From Corbicula japonica (lineage: Eukaryota > Mollusca > Bivalvia > Venerida > Cyrenidae): 64,000 nucleotides of DNA. Positions 12,315 to 23,818 of the stretch are shown here, piece after piece (within the stretch, counting starts at the first letter, position 1; the number at the start of each line of letters is the position of its first letter). The stretch spans positions 310,001-374,000 of the forward strand of contig JAZAYU010000201.1 of NCBI GenBank assembly GCA_038501625.1, read 5' to 3'. Position numbers and translations under genes: made by a program. The notes under the pieces were generated by a model. The model did no database searches and was not told the origin of the DNA. It was given only the letters and a program-made list of their open reading frames with translations.

Positions 12315-12608
12315 CAGTGGCGGATCCAGGGGGTTTCGAGGGGGTTCGGACGAACCCCCATAATTTCCCCGATTTTCTTGTCCCGGGTGGTTCGAGGTTC
12401 GAAGTTTGTGGATTCGAATCAATATTAATGTTTTCCAGAAAAAAAAGGACAAAAAGTTGGGTGCAAAATTGTTCCATTTGGAGACAAACAAGCGGCATAT
12501 GGGATGGTCTTGAGTGTCAAAACTTGGACTTAATTCATATTACTTGCTCTCAATTCTAACCTGTGTATTGCCAATGAACAACTTCGCACCCCTGCATACT
12601 TGCCACTG
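12315..12608. mobile_element. Possible hAT-like remnant, left copy
   Basis: Begins cagtggcggatccaggggg and ends cttgccactg; ends starting CAGTGGC in inverted orientation are common in hAT-type repeats. No clear 8-bp target duplication. Mirror at 60821-61114. Confidence 0.4.
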
Positions 12609-13397
12609 TATGTGACGAATCTGCTTCTTTTAATCAAACCAACAAAGTTATCAATTGTTAATCAACGAAAAACTTAGTATCGCATGTTTCTTGCGTCAAC
12701 CAATTTATCGTCATGGGCATTTGATAAATCACAAGACCTTTTGCAACTTATTAAATTTCGCAGTTAGATTCTGTGGAATAAAATGTAACATTCATTCTTA
12801 TGCTTATATTTGCAATACAAGAAAGAAACGAAGTTTGAATAAACAAATTATACATGTATTTTCTATATCACGTCTGGCGGCGAGTCATCAAAGACAAAAA
12901 GTAATGACCACAAGCACAACTGCTGTAAGTTCGCATAGAGTAACTTACTGAGGTATAGTCGTGCACAAATCATAGAAAATAAAATAAAATCCTAAAAAAT
13001 ATGCCAGGCGCACAATATCGTTCCAGGATTTTAGTAATTTCACGCTGTTCATGAAAATAAAGCATTTAAAGTAAAAAAAATCCACGCCCTTAACATACTT
13101 TATATCCTACGAAGAAAGTTTTTTGGCACCGCTCATAATGAGCTTTTCTGTCTTTTCAGGCACTGGCGTTTATACATGTAATTGTTTTCGTACTGCTTAC
13201 CATATTTCATTCATTTATGTTCATTGACATTTGTATCAAAAGAGATGCCTTCCTTACTTAATATGCTCATTTTGAATGATTTCAGTGCTTGGTTTATATT
13301 TTCAGAATATAATCATCTTATCTCTTCTGATAGGGTGTGACATTCATTTGGACAGTTCGAGATAGACGTTCATTTCTGGCCTCAAGATTATGAAAGT
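12609..13397. other. No gene recognised
   Basis: The longest frame, 12655-12951 (mirror 60475-60774), has no recognisable domain, start context or splice support. The two arms differ at its C-terminal end, which argues against selection. Confidence 0.4.
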
Positions 13398-14430
13398 GAG
13401 ATTGGACACCAGTCTAAAATATCAAGCATCTGATTGCCTGAAGTGGAGGTCAGTCTCCTTTTTAGCCAATTAGATGCTAGAGATTTGGGACTGGTTTCCA
13501 TTGTCAATTACATAACCTTGGGTCCTGACCTCAACTTACTCTTGAGATGCCGCCGTGCGAGCATTCGCAGCTTAAGATAATCATGTTTTACTTGCATCCG
13601 TAAACTCCAACTCCACTGCACACCTCCGCCAAAGATCATAAAAATAAATCTGGAGACCAGTCTCAAATCTCAAGCATCTTAATTGCTGAATCTCAAGCAT
13701 CTTATTAGCTAAAATGGTGACAGTGGTGGATATTTTCAACCAAGCATATGCTTGAGATGTGAGACTGGTCTTCAATCTTAGTTTTATGATCATGGGTCCA
13801 TAATATTGTCATGATAGCTGAGATTGCATCAGTTGTAGAATCTCGGTTGTTTTACACCAACAAGTACGAGAGTTAGTCTTCATCTTTAATCGCATTTTTG
13901 TGAAATTTTAAGTTATAACACATTAAAGTATTCCTTGCGTAAAATTGAAATTCAAAAAGCCTGACTAATGGAACACTTAAATTGTTGTGAAGTTTTAAGC
14001 AACACCAATAGTATTTGGTTTTCGGTTCTTAAAACGGCGACCGATCACAATTTCAGCCAATCAGATGCTTGAGATTTGAGACTGGTCTCCAGATTTAGTT
14101 TTATGATCTTGGGCACAGACGTTTGAGATATGATACTGGTCTACAGTTTAAGGGTTATGATGTTCAGCACAGGACCGTCGTCATTGTCGCATGTTCACAT
14201 GCTGAAATGTAAATTATCCCAAGTCTTTATCCAAATACTGCAGACGTTTTCATGAACAGAAACTGTTGAAGTACGAGTCAGGTTTGTTTTTTGTTTCAGG
14301 CAAGTGTAGACTAATTCAGGGTCCAAGATCATAAGCATGAATTGGAGACCAGTCTCAAATCTCAAGCATCTGATTGACTGAAATGGCGATCAGATCTGGT
14401 CTCAAGATTTAGTTATATGATTTTGGGCAT
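13398..14430. repeat. Cluster of foldback repeats, left copy
   Basis: At least four units near 13398-13520, 13650-13790, 14050-14115 and 14340-14430. Each contains accagtctcaaatctcaagc, then atctgattggctgaa, in one or both orientations. Units with both orientations form stems of about 45 bp. The same family gives the clean hairpin at 30180-30285. Confidence 0.8.
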
Positions 14431-15002
14431 TGCTCTCAACGTCGGCAACAATGCGTCTGCTGAAATTGGTTAACAATAATTGACTCTCCGATCCTTTTGA
14501 AAGATCTGGAAACATTTTTGAAAACGTCTTCCAGGGTCTTCTCTTAAAACGTTTATCATGAATGATGCTCTACATAGTCCAATAACAACTCTGGAGCTTA
14601 TTTCGGAATTTCGACACGACGGTCTTTATAAAAAGGGTCCTTAATTTTTCGATGTGACTCGACATTATCGATTTAGGGCAATACATTTCAGATTTACATG
14701 TGTTCGTGTATTGAGTGTTTGAATACTTGAAATATCGAAATCTTGAACAAATGTTGCGACTTCTCCGGGAATCTAACAGTCTTGAAAACGTACCATGGCA
14801 CAAGACTTGTTTAAAATTGGACCGGTTCATGTATACGTCAAATGACGATGGCATAGAGACTGCCACTTCCTTACGAACAGGTGTAGACCTATGACAATAC
14901 ATTTTGTAAAATAAATTCATTATAATTATCATAATGTACGTATTCGAGGTCTATTATAATAAATACGTTTTGTAATACATTCCCGAAAACCTTTGAACAC
15001 CC

Positions 15003-15330
15003 CTCGTACAAATCAACATGCCCGGACGAGTAAGTTTCCTTATTGAAAAAGGACAAAGAAGAGCGATATTAACATCATGAACATCTTGCATTTTGTAGCT
15101 CACCTAATCAGCTTCAGCAGATATCGGCCGATTTCGCCACAATTCGGGTAACAGTAACACACATATATAAAATACGAGGGGTGATCCAGAAATAACAGGA
15201 TTGAGCGCAATACTGGCAAGGAGAAAACCCTGACAAGGAGAAAACCCCGAAAAAGATCTGTCATACATTTCAATCTTTAATACACAATTCCTGAAATTTT
15301 TAAAGCATTCTGACAATAAACAACACAAAT
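15003..15330. repeat. Mariner-type inverted ends, left copy
   Basis: Two ACGAGGGGTG termini occur in opposite orientation: one reads minus-strand as ACGAGGGGTGTTCAAAGG from about 15007, the other plus-strand as ACGAGGGGTGATCCAGAAAT from about 15174. They probably belong to two different elements. Mirror at 58105-58430. Confidence 0.45.
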
Positions 15331-15813
15331 ATACAAATTACTAATTTAGAAAACAAAGAAAAATTAGTTTATTTGATAAATATGCAAGCAAGGAAAGTGT
15401 TCAACTATATTGCATCGGGGTATTTCAGAAGAAGGCGTATTATTTATAACTGATGTTTGCATGTTTGATTTTAATTGTATTTTGTTTATATCCATTTTTG
15501 TCATTTCGTAAATTAATAATCTGTTTGATCACTGAAATGTTTCATTACTTGTATATATATATTTAAGGTGAATTATAGGCCCATTAGACCGGGTGTTGAC
15601 ATAATTTTACATGTATTGCATGTATATGTGTACATTTATTAACTCATGTCACTATAATAAACAATTTACTTACTTATACGTGAACACACTCCATATGTAC
15701 TGTGTGTGCCGGGGCGGTCAAATTATGACGTCGTTGACGCCACGGTAAAGTTATTTAAGCGGTCACTTTTCACCATTAACATTCACACACTTTTCATTTC
15801 GTCTTAACAGTTG

Positions 15814-16221
15814 TCAGATACCAGTGTGGCTTTAATTTAGACAAAACATAATGAATAGCCGTTGTTCGAATCTGTGGCCTTACCACGGGGAAGACTTGAA
15901 AATCCACGGGGGCTAAGTTAGGTGAATACGCAGGGTGCACTTAAAAGGATGTTCTATCCACCGGTCAAACAAGTTTGCATACCAATTTCCGTGCTTTTAA
16001 TCTTGATCAAAAAAGTACGACCAAGTCTCGGCAACGGTTATAAGACGCTCCAGAAACTCTACACCCTCCCATCGAAACCGACTAACGACGTCCTTCACCG
16101 TTGTTATCGACGTCGCATCCAACGATAACCGGCGACCAGGGAAGTTTTGTAAATTCTGCCGCTTTTCATTTGTTAAATACGTATCAAAATAAAACTTCCG
16201 CGCCCAACAACTTCTAGTCAC
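15814..16221 (-). mobile_element. Mariner transposase remnant, left copy
   Basis: On the minus strand, FLERLITVAETWSYFFDQD (within 15997-16221) matches the mariner catalytic-region pattern F-x-x-R-I-x-x-x-D/E-x-W-x-x-Y. Further on, HPAYSPNLAPVDFQVFP (about 15880-15930) matches the mariner YSPDLAPxDF block, with the first D replaced by N. The two blocks are much closer than in an intact transposase and in different frames, so this is a deleted, inactive copy. Inverted-repeat-like ends (ACGAGGGGTG) occur nearby at about 15000 and 15175. Confidence 0.75.
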
Positions 16222-16389
16222 CGGCCCAACAAGACACCACGCTTTAACTCGCTTACTTAATGATTAAAGGGAAATAAACCTTAAAATCTATTCAGTAATA
16301 TAGACAACATTTACTTATCTTGCATTTCATATTCCTTATATGACAATGAGAAATATTTCGACAAATGCTTCGAACTTTTGTGATGGTGG

Positions 16390-16800
16390 TCAATGAAAGT
16401 AATAGGGACTGAAAAATTGTTTTCTAAAATAGTAGTATTTTGGAAATATAAGTAAAAGATGATATTCATTTTCTATTAAGTTCACGTGACAACTTGTGCA
16501 AATTCTATTTTCTACTGGAATATTTCTGTGTCGACCTATTTCAAAAGCTAATTCATTGGATGATCTGAATCTAGCTAACGTTGTTTTATATTCATTTGGT
16601 AATTTTACATTTATGATATTTTTCACATTCGAACTCATGTTTATATAGACTATATGTTGCAAATCTCCTCGAATTATTTATACTAGAATACCATCCTTGT
16701 TTATAAATATCTAATATTCCTTTCTTATGATACAAAAAATGGATTTGACAGTAGTTATTATCTTGATTAGCCAAATATTTAACATTCCAATACAATTTAA
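16390..16800 (-). mobile_element. LINE 3' fragment, left copy
   Basis: The frame at 16390-16662 contains EIGRHRNIPVENRICTSCHV followed by NLIENEYHLLL, which aligns by eye with the C-terminus of the LINE at 38513-39361 (KGRHLNIPLEERTCPLCKLE). The upstream part is in another frame at 16592-16795 (MYWNVKYLANQDNN), so a frameshift lies near 16620. Decayed remnant. Confidence 0.7.
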
Positions 16801-17342
16801 AATTGTTTATATTTGGTGTGTATTCCTTATATACACATATACAAGGTGGTCGCCCTTCTATAAAAAGTCAGTATGATAATGGGGCTGTGCTTGCAGTCGA
16901 GTTATCGAGACTAAGCACCGGCTTGAACGCAACTCAATATTTACAAACAAAAAAAAAAAACAGTACAAAGGCTAAAGGAAAAATGTTGTACCAAAATGTA
17001 ATAATAATAATTATTATAAAAATAATAATAGCGAATCCGGAAAAATATTGAATTTAGACTTTGCAGAAAAATCAGTTTTATTCAATAAATTATATGATAT
17101 AATTTACCTTAACAATTAATTAATCATAAAAGTTACTTTGAACGTGACAAGATTATTTTAAAAAGGGATTTTTCCACACAAGTCCCACTTGATCGCCAAT
17201 TTTACGTACATTTTCATGCTGAAAACGCTGTGAAATCGCTAATTTTTGACATCAAAGACACAACACAGAATTTTCTTGTCTATTTTTATTGATGTAACAT
17301 AAAGAAAGTAGTGTAAAGAACATTTATCGAGACAGATCCGTT

Positions 17343-17683
17343 AAATATCTAAGAACGTTCTTAAGAAGTCAATCTTTCTAAAACTGAATTCTTAAAAACA
17401 GAAGAACATTACTGAGAAATTAAATGTACGGAATCTAAGAACGTTCTTATGAAACCAAACATTTTAACAGAACTAAAGAAATGGAATCTTAGAACGTTTT
17501 TTTCAAAACCAAATCTAAGAACGTTCTCAGAAAACCAAACATTTTAAAAATACTTAACGTATTGAATCTAATAACGTTCTTACAAATCCAACTGAAAGAA
17601 CGTTCTTAGAAAACCAAACAAATTTTTACAAGACTAAATTTAGAAATTAAGAACGTTCTTACAAAACCAAATCTAAGAACGTT
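17343..17683. repeat. Array of AAGAACGTTCTTA palindromes, left copy
   Basis: About eight sites carry aagaacgttctta or a near match (about 17349, 17441, 17489, 17517, 17571, 17596, 17649, 17675), separated by aaaccaaacattttaa-like linkers at irregular spacing. Each contains GAANNTTC, the core arrangement of a heat-shock element. Degenerate tandem repeat; function unknown. Confidence 0.7.
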
Positions 17684-17861
17684 TTAACCATTTCCTCCAT
17701 ATATAAGCATTTTTACCCATGTGATCAGGATCTGCACTGGTCACAACAAATCAAAAAGAGTACTGTGCAGATCCTGATCTGACGGCATAGATGTGCTGGC
17801 TGATCTGGATCTACACTGTTCGCCCACGCAATAAAGGTGTGTCTGTGGAGGAAAGGGTCTA
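17684..17861. mobile_element. piggyBac-like MITE, left copy (complete)
   Basis: Starts ttaaccatttcctccatat beside the GAACGTTC array and ends ggaggaaagggtct, the second TTAA decayed. Both palindrome halves are present. The right arm has lost everything from 17754 to 18014. Confidence 0.75.
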
Positions 17862-20564
17862 GAATACAATAAAACAATAAATAATGTATATGTTAAAACA
17901 ATTAATAAATAATGTAAACTATACACTTATTGCTCTTAAATGGCAAGTGTCTGTGAATAGAAATCATAAGAAAATTTTATATTAATATCTCAAAATCACA
18001 AATGTCATACTTCAGAAATATATTTACACCATAGCCAAGTAAACAAATCATACTGGAGTTTCAAAATTGCTTATATCCATCACACAAAACCAGAATTTGG
18101 AGTTCTAAGTGCACATTTGTCACAAGGTTTCAACAGGTCTTGTATAATTTATGTTTATCTCATTCTGTTCAACACTCCCAATCAGATTTAAAGTGTTGTT
18201 TACAAGATGTACAGAGTAAGTTGACTGGAATCGGAACATAGATCTATACATGTTTGTTTTATGATACATGGCTCAAATCCCATGGGCAACCAGTGTAGAT
18301 CGAGATCTGTCTGCACCGAGGTATATCATGATCAAGATCAACACTGATTGTCCCTCTGATAAATGGCATATCCGTTGAGTTGAAAATAAATCAACATTTG
18401 TACTGGTTTTCATACACTGAAATTGCAGATTAATAGATTCAAAAACTTAATTCCTATAGTAATATTCAATTATTTAATTGTAAACAAAACATTATTTCAT
18501 TTTAAAAACTAATAATCAAGATTTACACAAACCATGAAAGTTTGTCATAAGTCATGAACTTACATGACAGTACAATACCTAAAAACATGAAATTGACAAA
18601 AGAAATGATAATGCAGCAGAAGCAGACCGCTAATCGAATTTGGGTAAGAGCACAATAGGAACAGAATTGTATTTGAGTCGGAATGGAATTGAAACGAATC
18701 GATATCAGCAGTTTGCTAACTTGGAAGTGTAAAGACTGTAGCATTATGTCAAGACCCGTGCAGATCGCCACTATTAATAGTAAATTTTAAGCTACAGGAT
18801 ATTAAATCCTTCTGTTATGTTTTTTTTTCCAGTTTCAAGTTAATTCAAGTTATTCCAAATCACAATGTTAACCTGTTTCTTCATTCTTTTGTTTGACCTG
18901 TTCCCTGCAAAGCATTTTCTTCTTCTTGTCCATAACATACTGGACATGGTAAACTGAAAAACAGAAACACAGTTTCTGATACAAAGAATCACATAGCAGC
19001 AGATATTCACAATATACCACCAAGTCAAAGTAAGTCTTAATATCTTAATATTTATGAATAATTAGAGTACCTAATATTAGTATGTTAACTTGTCAAATGC
19101 TCCAAATTAAACATATTTTAACATACTTTTCAGTCCTCCTGTTATAGTGACACATGGTTTCAGGCATAGTTCAAGTTACTTAAACTTCAACAATTAGCAG
19201 CATTTAATAGGTTTTGAGTCACATGCAAGATAACTAAATATAAGTTTCTGTCATATGGTTAGCTTGATAAAAATCTGAATTTTTGTGTATCTTTTTTACT
19301 GCTATAATCAAAAGGTAATAATTGTTCTTGGCATACTTGTGAGGAAAATAATAGAACACAGTATTGAGACTTTATTGGTTCTAACTGAAGTATTGCATGA
19401 TAGACACCAAGTTGTAAGATTGCAAAGATGGCTAGAAAGCTATTGATTAATTGTAAATTTGAACAATAAATAAAGTTTTAAGAAGAAAGTCATTTATTAA
19501 TATAAAGTTATAGGCTGAACAAAACTATGCAATACATGCATTAATTCATTCACACATTTTAATGCATGCACACAGAAATGCATGAACATTCACCAAACAG
19601 CCAATGTGACAACTAAGTAGAGCTCAATGCAAGCGGGCTCAGCAAAAATGATTACTTATCAGATGCATTCTATTTTCCTTTCATATGTTTACAATACATT
19701 AAAGTACATTTTGCTGCATGCTGGCGGATTCTGGCTCTTGTCAATAGTGAGTTTGTACTACTGGATAAAATAAAATTAATGTAATTGAAGTATACCTGTG
19801 TTTCGATATTCAGTATTACAGCATCATACAGCTCTCCATCATTCCAGCTTGCAATTGTCCCCAACTGTGAACTGAAAAGAAAGAAAACAGTTTGTACTGT
19901 TTTTATACATCCTTGATAAACTGCATTTATGCCCAATACAGTATTTGTAGTTTTTCCAACAATTATCTCAGCTTTTATAACAAGAAAGAATAAAACATGT
20001 ATACTGATTCTTGTGTTTACCAATTAACCTGATTTTCGCATCCTTAGAAATAACCCAATTAATCTAAAATTGTGATTAATGTAGATCATGATCAGATAGA
20101 ACAAAATGCCAACTGATCTGGATCTACACTTGGCCCATGTGATAACAGACACACTTCAAAAGATGAGGTGTATTAAATACTCTCAGTTTTGCTTAACAAT
20201 CAGAAATTCAAGAATGTCCACGTGTACAAAAGTTAGTTGCGCCATGGTTTGTTGAGCTTTTATCTCAAGACAAAAAATACTTTTATTTAATGCCACATTG
20301 ATACTCTCAAGATTTATCTCTCGACAATTACCATATTGTAACTGAAAATCATGATATAAATACAGCCTCAAGTGGCATGTCAATAATGTCTTCTTTCATT
20401 GAGAATAAAATTATGCATGGCCTCAAAAAGTAAATTCTTATTCCATTTCTTTTCAGTCATTTCCTTTTAGACAATCAACTTGAAAATAGGATATTAACTG
20501 TTTATTTGATGATTTCTCTTTTCCCAAGTTATTTTTAAACTGTAAATAATGTAGCGTTATGCTA

Positions 20565-20895
20565 CCGCATAGAAGAGACTAACAAGGTGTAAGTCTGTTA
20601 CGGACAGGAGCCCTCGTCGTGGTCGCTCGGACGAGCTACTAAGACTGCCACGCTGGAGAGCTTTGCTCGCCCAGTATTTATATAGAACCCTAGCTACCGT
20701 TAATAACAAGTTAACGATAATGTCGCTAGGGTTATATAACGATTGTAATAATAAATAGTCTGCAACCACAGCGATACACCGGTTGACCCTATCCGCAGGC
20801 CGTGTGTCCAGTGCAACCTTGCACTGACACACCGACCTTCTTACAGGTTCACCGAGTACGAACTAATATCGCTGTAGTTGCTTATTATATTACAA
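20565..20895 (-). repeat. Foldback repeat with TATA-like boxes, left copy B
   Basis: In minus-strand reading it starts ttgtaatataataagcaact then acagcgatatt; about 110 bp on comes the inverse, tatcgctgtggttgcagact then atttattattacaa. It continues through gttatataac and ctatataaatactgg to about 20565. Same family as 28716-28990. It begins about 40 bp downstream of exon 10 of the left gene copy. Confidence 0.65.
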
Positions 20896-21889
20896 ATAAA
20901 AGAATGAAATTAGGGAGACCAAGATTAAGTACCTCATCATCGTCATCTGTTCTTCTTCCTTTTGATGAATGTACCTCAGCTGCTTCTGCTGAAAAAGATA
21001 CAACTATTTGAAAGATCAGCATGTATTGCCATGTTTAAATAATTGCACTGCTGACAATAGACATACTGAATAACCAAGAAATGAAACAGGACATGACATA
21101 TGACCCCTAAGAAATTTTCATGGAAGCAAAATTTATGTAGGATAAAGATGGTGATGAGATAGAGACCTGTGAACATGTGTAAAGAAATAGATAATATTTT
21201 TCACAGATTTATTTCTTACGAGTACCTGTTAATGAGTGGATGCAATTTTGAGGCCTGTTACTTCGGAAGCCAAAGTGGGACCTTCACTTGAAAATGGTCA
21301 ACTAAACTGTACCATCAACCGATTTTGTTGTTATGCAAACATTTCTATCAAATAATTTTTAAAAGTGGTTCAAGAGTTGCAGAGCACACAATTTTTGGGG
21401 CCTCTGATTTGGAAGCCCATGTGTGACCTTGAAGAAGGTCAGGATATATTTACATTGTTCATTTATATTATGATGTAATTGATGATGTCACATTAGACAA
21501 AATGGTAAAAAAAAGATACCCCCTGAATATGTTATATGCAATAGCATAACTAAACCTGAAAATACCAATAAAAACTGTGTATTCATATTGTAAATTAGAA
21601 TGACACAAAAGATGTGTATGAAGGACTCAGATTCCCCCATTATCAGTTGCCATTGTCAAAAAAGCCAATATTCTAATTTCTAGTCACAGTACACTTAACT
21701 TCAGATTTACAAAATAGAGATGAGTGTGGTTGTGCTAAAATCAATGTTAAGCATCCTTTCAAGTTGAAGTACCTTCTTATCGTTGGATAAAGATCAAATT
21801 ATACAATCAAAATTTCAAAAAGAAAATCAACAAAAAAATAAGCAAAGGGAGATAATCCAATTGAGTTACCTCACACTTATGTACTACTA

Positions 21890-22510
21890 TTGGTACACAT
21901 GATGGTCAACAAACATAAATTTTCATAACTTTGGCTAATATAGTTCAGGAATTATGTGCAACACAATATTACATAAAGATTGTATTGTATTGAAATACTA
22001 ATCTGCCCTTAACTCTGGTTCAAATGGATATGGTCAGAAACAAAACCCTAGATGCACAACTACACATAATATTTAACAAAGCTGTTAAGTTTTATAATCA
22101 TATACCTGTAGATTTATGGGAGACACACCATTACATGGTAAATGTATTATAACACAAAAAATACACAAAAGGGCCATAACTCTACTCTTAATAGGTCTGG
22201 ACCGAAACAAAACCCCAGGTCAACAACTAAACATGATGGTCAACATGCCTGTAATGTTTATGATTGTTGAGTTCTGCACAACACAAGATTACAATGTTTT
22301 ATACTGAAATACATACAGAACAGTTACTCTGGTTTTAATTTGTGTGGCCAAAAACAAAACCCCAGGTGAACAACTACACATGATGGTCAGCATTACAATA
22401 GAGTTTAGGATTGTGGCTCTTATACTTTTAAGTTATGCATGACATTATGTTTCAAACAAGAGGGATGGATAAAGAAGGATTGACGGGCAGGCAAATCTAC
22501 TTGCCCCCAT
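21890..22510. repeat. Degenerate tandem repeat of about 150-170 bp, left copy
   Basis: acatgatggtcaaca recurs near 21898, 22230 and 22379, and aacaaaacccyag near 22040, 22210 and 22357. It lies in intron 9 of the left gene copy, about 75 bp from exon 9. The frames inside are incidental. Mirror at 51187-51807. Confidence 0.6.
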
Positions 22511-23126
22511 CTTTCAGAGTAGGGGCATTAACATATGACCTGTGTAACTCAAGAATCATTGCGATTTTCATCATAAATAAATACCTTCATGTCTCCTTAG
22601 TTCCTTTGTCACTCTCTCCAATTCGTCTTTAAATCATTCAATCTCAGCCAGATTTCTAGATTGCTGGAATGGAATTATTTCATAAATAAGTGCCTCTATT
22701 ATTCTAAGGTACAATTTTTTATCACCCTAACTTGGTCCATTGCTTTAAGTTTATAAACTGTCCTCAGCAGTAACATTTTGATACAAAATTATCAGCATTA
22801 AGGATGTTCGCCTGGTTTGCTAAATTAACAAGCTGCCTTGCTCCCTAAAGTTAGTCATGTTCAATTGGCTCAGATTTGCTGGCATATTTCTATTGCAACA
22901 GTGTAAGTATTAACATCAGAACACAATCAATTACTTTGTTTATAAAGAAATATCAATTAATATTAACGCAATGAAAGCCAAAGATGCATTTTCGCCAAAA
23001 ACAAGTCACATTTTTACTTTCAATCCGTCTTTGTACCTCTTTATCATGGATATGGCATCATCACATGTGCAACCAGTGTAAATCCAGATCAGCTTGCATC
23101 CTATGCAGTCTGATCAGTATCTATAA

Positions 23127-23504
23127 TACAGTGAACCCCTCTATAACAGACACCTTATGGACTGAGGGAAAGTGTCCTTAACCCTTTCCTGTATAGATAC
23201 ATCTTTATTGCTAGGGCGTCTGATCAGGATCTAAACTGTTTGCTTTTTGATTCATTAAGTTATTTCTGACCAAAATGCGACCAGTGCAGATCCTGATCAG
23301 ACGGCACGGATGTGCTGGCTGACCTGGATCTACACTGGTCGCACATGCATAAAAATGTGTATATATCAAGGAAAGGGTTAATAGCGGGTTGTCCTTAATT
23401 GTGGGTTTAAATCAAGAAGAGTTACATGTCTGTTCTTTACAAAATCGCCCATGATACCGTGGTGCCCGTAGTATTGAGTGTCCATAATAATGGGTTTTAC
23501 TGTA
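23127..23504. mobile_element. MITE with tacagtgaaccc ends hosting a nested insertion, left copy
   Basis: Left end tacagtgaacccctctataa, right end ataatgggttttactgta. A TA duplication is plausible. A second MITE (23178-23381) sits inside it at a TTAA. Without that insertion the host is about 175 bp. In intron 8 of the left gene copy. Confidence 0.8.
23178..23381. mobile_element. Nested piggyBac-like MITE, left copy
   Basis: TTAACCCTTTCCTG to AAGGAAAGGGTTAA, 204 bp including both TTAA. The host reads gtgtcc before and tagcgggttgtcc after, so the TTAA is a target-site duplication inside the host MITE. Confidence 0.85.
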
Positions 23505-23610
23505 TTCACTGATAAAATGAATTATTTCTGACCAATAAGTGGTCATTTGAGATCCAGATCATATTGCAATGATGAACCTGGTGATCAAAGTATCCAATTA
23601 CCAAGACTTC

Positions 23611-23818
23611 ATTGATTACAATACTCTACATGCTGCATTGATTACAATACTCTACATGCTGCATTGATTACAATACTCTACATGCTGCATTGATTACAAT
23701 ACTCTACATGCTGCACTGATTACAATACTCTACATGCTGCATTGATTACAATACTCTACATGCTGCATTGATTACAATACTCTACATGCTGCATTGATTA
23801 CAATACTCTACATGCTGC
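23611..23818. repeat. 26-bp minisatellite, 8 units, left copy
   Basis: Unit attgattacaatactctaca then tgctgc, exactly eight times. The fifth unit has actgatt instead of attgatt. Intronic (intron 8). Confidence 0.95.

Noticed and set aside
12254..12559. 101-codon frame and its antisense partners
   Set aside because: It runs across the cagtggcggatcc repeat; the frame is shortened in the right-arm copy and no domain is visible.
14570..14932. 120-codon frame (mirror 58501-58863)
   Set aside because: Length is notable for this AT-rich DNA, but there is no recognisable domain, it lies beside mariner-type ends, and there are no splice or start signals I can support.
16803..17051. 82-codon frame ending in an isoleucine/lysine run
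   Set aside because: It is partly the translation of an ataata microsatellite, and the right arm does not keep it as an open frame.
17343..17683. Steroid-receptor response elements
   Set aside because: The AGAAC/GTTCT halves are joined without the three-base spacer those receptors need.
23611..23818. CRISPR-like array
   Set aside because: The 26-bp units are directly adjacent with no spacers, in a eukaryotic intron; it is a minisatellite.
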